This document shows positions 6,686-10,251 of a stretch of DNA of 10,251 nt, in pieces; within the stretch, counting starts at the first letter, position 1, and each line of letters begins with the position of its first letter. The stretch lies in NCBI GenBank assembly GCA_947177695.1, contig CAMWVO010000034.1, positions 1 to 10,251 of the forward strand. Reading direction: 5' to 3'. The position numbers and the translations under genes are program-made. Under the pieces are notes generated by a model. That model did not search any database, had not been told where the DNA came from, and worked only from the letters and a program-made list of their open reading frames with translations. Origin of the DNA: an uncultured Clostridia bacterium (GTDB lineage: Bacteria; Bacillota; Clostridia; Oscillospirales; Ruminococcaceae).

Positions 6686-6698
6686 GCGGCAAAGCCGC
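6686..6698 (-). promoter_or_regulatory. Small GC hairpin just upstream of the ribosome binding site
   Basis: GCGGC-AAA-GCCGC is a perfect 5-bp stem with a 3-base loop. On the transcript it ends about 6 nt before the AAAGGAG ribosome site of the PASTA-protein gene. It leaves the ribosome site itself unpaired and could insulate it or stabilise the 5' leader. A regulatory role is only a possibility. Confidence 0.4.
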
Positions 6699-6775
6699 GA
6701 ATTGACTGTCTCCTTATTGTATGCAATGTATTTCATTATCTTCATTAAGTCCGTCTGTCTGTATTATCCTCTGAA

Positions 6776-6804
6776 AGTATAACAGCAAACAGACAAAAAG
6801 TCAA
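6776..6804 (-). promoter_or_regulatory. Sigma-A promoter (proximal) of the PASTA-C39-bceRS operon
   Basis: On the minus strand TTGACT (6804-6799) and TATACT (6781-6776) are separated by exactly 17 bp, each matching five of six consensus bases. The predicted start of transcription is near 6769, giving a leader of about 100 nt before the PASTA-protein ATG. An inverted repeat ACAATTT/AAATTGT lies just upstream of the -35 at 6814-6833, positioned as an operator or UP-like element. Confidence 0.82.
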
Positions 6805-6813
6805 TTGCTTTAG

Positions 6814-6833
6814 ACAATTTGTAGATAAATTGT
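6814..6833. repeat. Inverted repeat upstream of the proximal promoter
   Basis: ACAATTT (6814-6820) and AAATTGT (6827-6833) are exact reverse complements with a 6-base centre. It begins about 10 bp upstream of the -35 box of the proximal promoter and lies downstream of the distal promoter. It could be a regulator site; AT-rich composition makes chance occurrence possible. Confidence 0.4.
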
Positions 6834-6897
6834 ATTCGCTTTGTAATAATTTGATACCCGCAAAACGGGTCGCTTCAGGATAACATTTAACCTTTTA

Positions 6898-6926
6898 ATT
6901 ATAACAAATAAACCTGTCTGCGTCAA
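6898..6926 (-). promoter_or_regulatory. Sigma-A promoter (distal), near consensus
   Basis: On the minus strand TTGACG (6926-6921) and a perfect TATAAT (6903-6898) are separated by 17 bp. The predicted start is near 6891, about 225 nt upstream of the PASTA-protein start codon and 122 bp upstream of the proximal promoter. It reads toward the PASTA-protein operon. The box quality suggests strong basal activity unless a regulator intervenes. Confidence 0.82.
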
Positions 6927-7015
6927 GCGAACGTCCCTATAAAACGCTAAAATACGTTAAAATGACCGATTTACAACCCAAAAGCGCAAATTTTCTGAGC
7001 AGATTTACAGTAGTA

Positions 7016-7936
7016 TTACAGCAGAGAGGACACCAGAAGCACCAGCGGTATAGTTACAGCCGAGGCAATGGTGGATACCGCAAATATTTCCGCGGCGTAA
7101 ACCGAGTTCTTTTCGTACCTTGATGCGAACATTATCGTCATGGTAGCCGTGGGACAGGCGGTGGAGATTATGATAGTGTCCGCGATGATCGGTTCTATGC
7201 CCATGGGAGACATTATCAACGCGACCGCAAGGGGCGCAAGTATAAGCTTTATAAGTCCCGTAAGGTAAATTCCCGGCTTTTTCAGCGCGGCAAGGACGTC
7301 CGAGCGGGCGATGGTCATTCCCGAAATAAGCATTGCAAGTGGAGTGTTCAGCGAGGAAATATAGTTCAGCGGCTGCATTATTATGTTCGGAAGCCTTATT
7401 TGCAGGAAGAAAAAAGCCAGTCCCACAGCCGTTGCAATCACTGCGGGAGCTTTCAGCGCGTTTACCGCCGACCTGAGATCCATCTTCTCCGTCATTGACA
7501 TGACACCGTGAGTCCACGTCAGCAGATTGAACACGGCGATATAAGCGGTCAGGTAGAATATACCGTCAGTGCCGTACACCGCCTCAATAAGGGGTATTCC
7601 CATAAAGGCGCAGTTTGAGTACGCCGCAGCAAACCGTTCCACAGAGCCGTCCCCGCCGCGCCGTTTTCCGCAGAATATCATTCCCAAAGCAATGGAAACA
7701 ATGTGGGACAGCACCGACAGTCCGAAGGAGATCAGCAGTCCCCGAATAAGCCGCGGTTCAAGCTCTTTCTGGAAAGAGACGAAAATAAGCGCGGGACACA
7801 CCACCGTCAGCACCAGCTCCGAAAGCTGCTTGCAGCCCTGTTCGGTGAATATCTTCCGTTTCCAAAGGAAGTATCCCAGTAATATCAGAATAAACATTAC
7901 CGTTATCTGGTAAAGGACAATTTGTGCGGAATCCAT
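7016..7936 (-). CDS. AEC-family (auxin efflux carrier type) permease
   Basis: This is an integral membrane transporter of 306 residues, the usual size for the bacterial AEC family, whose known members move malate, malonate or other small organic acids. About ten hydrophobic segments are visible, in two halves around a hydrophilic centre near 145-160. Typical motifs are NCAFMGIPL (108-116), NTPLAMLISGM (197-207), the CPTATMTIMFASRY segment (261-274) and a C-terminal STIASAVTIPL. The start at 7936 has GGAGG 7 nt upstream; an earlier in-frame ATG (7975) lies inside the hairpin region and lacks support. It follows the amino-acid uptake operon with a probable terminator between. I see no clear promoter of its own, so it may depend on read-through. 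Substrate is not predictable. Confidence 0.9.
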   Translation of the reverse strand: MDSAQIVLYQITVMFILILLGYFLWKRKIFTEQGCKQLSELVLTVVCPALIFVSFQKELEPRLIRGLLISFGLSVLSHIVSIALGMIFCGKRRGGDGSVERFAAAYSNCAFMGIPLIEAVYGTDGIFYLTAYIAVFNLLTWTHGVMSMTEKMDLRSAVNALKAPAVIATAVGLAFFFLQIRLPNIIMQPLNYISSLNTPLAMLISGMTIARSDVLAALKKPGIYLTGLIKLILAPLAVALIMSPMGIEPIIADTIIISTACPTATMTIMFASRYEKNSVYAAEIFAVSTIASAVTIPLVLLVSSLL

Positions 7937-7963
7937 TTCTGCGCCTCCGTTTTTCATAAACAA

Positions 7964-7982
7964 GGGCGGCAACAAGCCGCCC
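7964..7982 (-). terminator. Probable intrinsic terminator of the amino-acid uptake operon
   Basis: GGGCGGC (7964-7970) and GCCGCCC (7976-7982) form a perfect 7-bp GC-rich stem with a 5-base loop. On the minus strand it is followed by TTGTTTATG, a short imperfect U-rich tail. It lies about 50 bp past the glnQ stop and 27 bp before the AEC start codon. The weak tail suggests partial read-through into the AEC gene. A further GCGGCG run at 8011-8016 could pair with the same arms and compete with the hairpin. Confidence 0.65.
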
Positions 7983-8033
7983 GAATAATTATTAGTTAGG
8001 ATTTCCCAAGGCGGCGTTTTTATGTGCCGTCCG

Positions 8034-8792
8034 TCAGATGATCTTGCTCAGAAAGCTTTTAAGACGGTCGCTTTTGGGATTGTTGAAAAACTCCTCGGGA
8101 GGGTTTTCCTCCACGATCTGACCGTCAGCCATGAACAGTATGCGTGTAGCAACTTCCTTTGCGAAAGCCATTTCGTGAGTTACAACCACCATTGTCATGT
8201 TGTCCTCGGCAAGCTCACGCATAACGTTCAGTACCTCGCCCACCATTTCGGGGTCAAGAGCCGAAGTAGGCTCGTCAAACAGCATAACGTCAGGCTTCAT
8301 GCAGAGAGCCCTTACGATTGCGATACGCTGCTTCTGACCGCCAGAAAGCTGGTTGGGATACGCGTCCGCACGGTTGGCAAGACCCACCCTTTCAAGCAGC
8401 TCGGAAGCGTTTTTCTCGGCTTCCTCCTTGGAAAGTCCAAGAAGCTTCATAGGCGCGATGGTAAGATTTCTCATTACCGTCATATGGGGAAACAGATTGA
8501 ACTGCTGGAAAACCATTCCGATCTTCCGTCTGTGCAGGTTTATATCGTTCTTTTTGTCGGTGATATCCACGCCCTCGAAAAGGATCGTGCCGTCTGTAGG
8601 CTCTTCAAGCAGGTTGAGACAGCGCAGAAACGTACTTTTGCCCGACCCCGACGGTCCGACAACGAACACTACCTCGCCCTGACGTATCTCCGTGGAGACT
8701 CCGTTCAGCGCATGGTTTTCCATGCCGTCGAACTTCTTTTTCAGACCGTTCACACTTATAAGAACCTTTTCGTCAGCCACATTAGTGGTCAC
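8034..8792 (-). CDS. glnQ: Polar amino-acid ABC transporter ATPase (GlnQ type)
   Basis: This is the ATPase energising import of a polar amino acid with the permease and binding protein encoded just upstream. It has 252 residues. Walker A GPSGSGKST is at 46-54, the Q-loop at 96-97 (QQFNLFPHMTV), LSGGQKQR at 149-156, Walker B VMLFDEPTSALD at 169-180 and the switch His at 206. PEMVGEVL after Walker B and an ending like NPKSDRLKSFLSKI are typical of the GlnQ/HisP group. The start codon is GTG at 8792, overlapping the permease stop by 11 bp; AGGAGG lies 10 nt upstream. A second in-frame GTG at 8780 is an alternative. The overlap implies translational coupling. The operon probably ends at the hairpin at 7964-7982. 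Confidence 0.94.
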   Translation of the reverse strand: MTTNVADEKVLISVNGLKKKFDGMENHALNGVSTEIRQGEVVFVVGPSGSGKSTFLRCLNLLEEPTDGTILFEGVDITDKKNDINLHRRKIGMVFQQFNLFPHMTVMRNLTIAPMKLLGLSKEEAEKNASELLERVGLANRADAYPNQLSGGQKQRIAIVRALCMKPDVMLFDEPTSALDPEMVGEVLNVMRELAEDNMTMVVVTHEMAFAKEVATRILFMADGQIVEENPPEEFFNNPKSDRLKSFLSKII

Positions 8793-9483
8793 TGTTCCTC
8801 AGCCTCCTCTCCAGTCTGCCTACAAGGAATTCAAGCAGTATTACCACGGTAAGGTATATCGCCGCAACCGCAAGCAGCGGCATCATTGCGTCAAAGGTAC
8901 GGCTTCGTATGATATCGCCGCCCTTGGTAAGGTCCTCCATGGCAATATAGCCAGAAACCGAGGTCTCTTTAAGAAGCACGATAAGCTCGTTTCCCAGCGC
9001 GGGCAGAACATTCTTGAACGCTTGCGGGATAATGATATAGATCATAGTCTGGGCATAGCTGAAGCCCAAGCTGCGCCCCGCTTCGAGCTGTCCCTTGTCT
9101 ATGGACATTATTCCGCTCCGTACAATTTCCGCAACATATGCCCCTGAGTTAACTCCGAAAGCGATAACCGCAACGATCATTTTCTCTATTGCAACCGAAG
9201 CGAATATGCCGTAATATATAATAAGGAGCTGTACAACCACTGGAGTGCCGCGGATAACGGTAAGATAAACGCGGCAGATAAAGTTGGCGATCTTAAGCTT
9301 ACCCGTCTTGTCGTGGGCGGAACGTATTATCGCCACAATAAAGCCCAGCGCAACGCCCAGTATCAGCGCAAATACGGTTATCAGCGCAGTGGTTCGGAGA
9401 CCGCGGGTTATGTAGTGCCAGCGTTCGTCCTTGATAAAATTAAGATAAAATCTGTTAGCAAATTCTTTCAGCCAGTCCGACAT
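8782..9483 (-). CDS. Polar amino-acid ABC transporter permease (HisM/GlnP type)
   Basis: This membrane subunit has 233 residues and is the channel half of a polar amino-acid importer, presumably acting as a homodimer since only one permease gene is present. About five hydrophobic segments are visible, near 31-53, 72-93, 98-120, 150-171 and 198-222. The cytoplasmic EAA loop that docks on the ATPase is GQLEAGRSLGFSYAQ through IIPQA at 131-155. RGTPVVVQL (79-87) is the characteristic family motif. ATG at 9483 has AAAGGA 7 nt upstream and follows the binding-protein stop by 27 bp. The start gives the normal family length. Amino-acid specificity is set mainly by the binding protein and is not clear here. 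Confidence 0.93.
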   Translation of the reverse strand: MSDWLKEFANRFYLNFIKDERWHYITRGLRTTALITVFALILGVALGFIVAIIRSAHDKTGKLKIANFICRVYLTVIRGTPVVVQLLIIYYGIFASVAIEKMIVAVIAFGVNSGAYVAEIVRSGIMSIDKGQLEAGRSLGFSYAQTMIYIIIPQAFKNVLPALGNELIVLLKETSVSGYIAMEDLTKGGDIIRSRTFDAMMPLLAVAAIYLTVVILLEFLVGRLERRLRNSDH

Positions 9484-9510
9484 AAATAGATCCTTTCACG
9501 TTTGCAGATA

Positions 9511-10248
9511 TCAGTCTGCGCTGATATACTTGTCAATAATTTCCTGAAGCTTGCCGGAGCTTTTCAGCTTTGCAAGGGAAGCGTTGATCTGATCCAGAAG
9601 CTCGGTATTGCCCTTTGCAACGGCAATTGCGTAATCCTCCAGCGTGAACTCCTCGTCAAGTATGGCAAGTCCCTCGTTCTGGGAAACGAATACCTTTGCG
9701 GGCTCACGGTCGATGATAACGGCGTCAACCTTGTCCTGAAGCAGGGACTGAACAGCCTCGAAGCCCTTGTTGAAACGCTCTATTTCAGCGTCCTCGATAT
9801 CCTCGGCAAAGATGTCGCCGGTTGTTCCCAGCTGAACGCCTACCTTTTTGCCAACAAGGTCGGCGGGAGAAGCTACAGACGAACCCTCCTTGATGATAAC
9901 TACCTGAGCGGCAGTGGTATAGGGGTCGGAAAAGTCAACGTTTTTAAGCCTGTCCTCGTCAACGGTCATGCCCGCAACGCCGATATCGGCTTTTCCCGAC
10001 TGAACCGCAGCAATGATGGAATCGAACTGCATATCCTCGATAACAAGTGTCATACCCATATCTTCGGCAATAGCCTTTGCGATCTCGGCGTCGATGCCTA
10101 CGATCTCATTGCCCTCGCGGTACTCATAGGGGGGGAACTCCGCGTTGGTAGCCATAACGAGAGTGGTTTTCTTTTCTCCGCCGCAGCCTGCGAGAGAAAG
10201 CGTCATAAGAGCGGCAAGAGCGCCGCAGAAAATTTTGCTGATCTTCAT
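9511..10248 (-). CDS. Amino-acid binding lipoprotein (SBP family 3)
   Basis: This extracytoplasmic solute-binding protein has 245 residues and delivers a polar amino acid to the permease encoded downstream. The signal peptide (1-21) ends in the lipobox LAGC with Cys22 as the lipidated residue, the Gram-positive way of anchoring such proteins. The mature part is a family-3 bilobed fold: FPPYEY (39-44) after the first strand, GIDAEIAKAIA (51-61), AGMTVDEDR with ligand-carboxylate Arg100, GTTGDIF (141-147), and Asp180 in VIIDREPA, which normally holds the ligand amino group. The ORF is complete, with ATG at 10248; its ribosome site and promoter lie outside the window, which ends 3 bases upstream. 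Glutamine, arginine or cystine are all possible ligands. Confidence 0.93.
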   Translation of the reverse strand: MKISKIFCGALAALMTLSLAGCGGEKKTTLVMATNAEFPPYEYREGNEIVGIDAEIAKAIAEDMGMTLVIEDMQFDSIIAAVQSGKADIGVAGMTVDEDRLKNVDFSDPYTTAAQVVIIKEGSSVASPADLVGKKVGVQLGTTGDIFAEDIEDAEIERFNKGFEAVQSLLQDKVDAVIIDREPAKVFVSQNEGLAILDEEFTLEDYAIAVAKGNTELLDQINASLAKLKSSGKLQEIIDKYISAD

Positions 10249-10251
10249 ATG

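Larger units (their letters stand above)
6666..7015 (-). other. AT-rich spacer with tandem promoters
   Basis: This gene-free stretch of 350 bp separates the AEC permease from the PASTA-protein operon. It holds two sigma-A promoters, a 7-bp inverted repeat (6814-6833), a weak hairpin ACCCG-CAAAA-CGGGT (6856-6870) and a GC hairpin next to the Shine-Dalgarno (6686-6698). After the AEC stop there is no convincing intrinsic terminator. The best candidate is a 4-bp AACG/CGTT stem at 6943-6958, too weak to call. I see no small ORF with a good ribosome site and no recognisable riboswitch. Confidence 0.7.

Noticed and set aside
6666..6692. Upstream ATG adding nine residues to the PASTA protein
   Set aside because: The extension covers the AAAGGAG ribosome site of the inner ATG, and the zinc ribbon begins naturally with the MERFNLCYGC start.
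6856..6870. ACCCG-CAAAA-CGGGT hairpin as a terminator or riboswitch element
   Set aside because: Only a 5-bp stem with no U-tract, located just downstream of the distal promoter. I could not match it to any known RNA family.
7005..7517. Overlapping minus-strand frame of 170 codons inside the AEC gene
   Set aside because: It is a shifted frame of a well-supported membrane protein, with atypical Cys/His-rich composition and no ribosome site.
8022..8852. Open frame of 276 codons on the plus strand
   Set aside because: It lies fully antisense to glnQ and the end of its permease gene, both of which have complete motif sets; its translation shows no domain.
10246..10251. CATATG palindrome at the window end
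   Set aside because: It is simply the start codon context of the binding-protein gene read on both strands; six bases carry no further signal.

Overview
The window looks like a chromosomal segment from a Gram-positive member of the Clostridia. A Ruminococcaceae/Oscillospiraceae-type gut bacterium is my best guess, at low confidence. The reasons are a complete Bce-type antimicrobial-peptide resistance module, a PASTA-domain membrane protein of the Ser/Thr kinase type, strong purine-rich Shine-Dalgarno sites before almost every gene, a lipoprotein-type solute-binding protein, and moderate-GC genes separated by AT-rich spacers. Every gene I can support lies on the minus strand, so transcription runs from high to low coordinates. 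I see no tRNA, rRNA, CRISPR array, transposase or phage gene.

In transcription order, the right end (10248 to 8034) is a polar amino-acid ABC uptake operon: binding lipoprotein, permease, then ATPase with a GTG start overlapping the permease stop. A GC-rich hairpin at 7964-7982 is its probable terminator. It is followed by a lone AEC-family (auxin-efflux-carrier type) permease at 7936-7016. About 350 bp of AT-rich spacer comes next, carrying two tandem sigma-A promoters, each with a 17-bp spacer.

These promoters drive a closely packed group: a zinc-ribbon/kinase-fold/PASTA membrane protein (6665-4815), an anchored C39-like peptidase (4801-3683), a BceR-type response regulator (3681-3010) and a BceS-type intramembrane-sensing histidine kinase (2997-1960). 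After a 109-bp spacer come the BceA-type ATPase (1850-1089) and the BceB-type permease (from 971, running off the left edge). The spacer holds a perfect BceR-like operator (TTACA-N4-TGTAA), a half-site repeat 21 bp away and a TATACT -10 box, so bceAB probably has its own BceR-activated promoter.

Three things stand out. First, the PASTA protein has lost both catalytic aspartates (HRD is HRG, and the DFG Asp is Gly), so it is a probable pseudokinase; it heads an operon with an extracellular C39-like enzyme and a Bce sensor system, suggesting one envelope-stress unit. Second, the bceA-bceB junction holds a roughly 97-bp block of three consecutive hairpins flanked by a 13-14 bp direct repeat. Removing it in silico restores an ATGA stop/start overlap between bceA and bceB, which points to insertion of a small hairpin element into a translationally coupled junction. 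Third, the bceAB operator/promoter overlaps a long inverted repeat.
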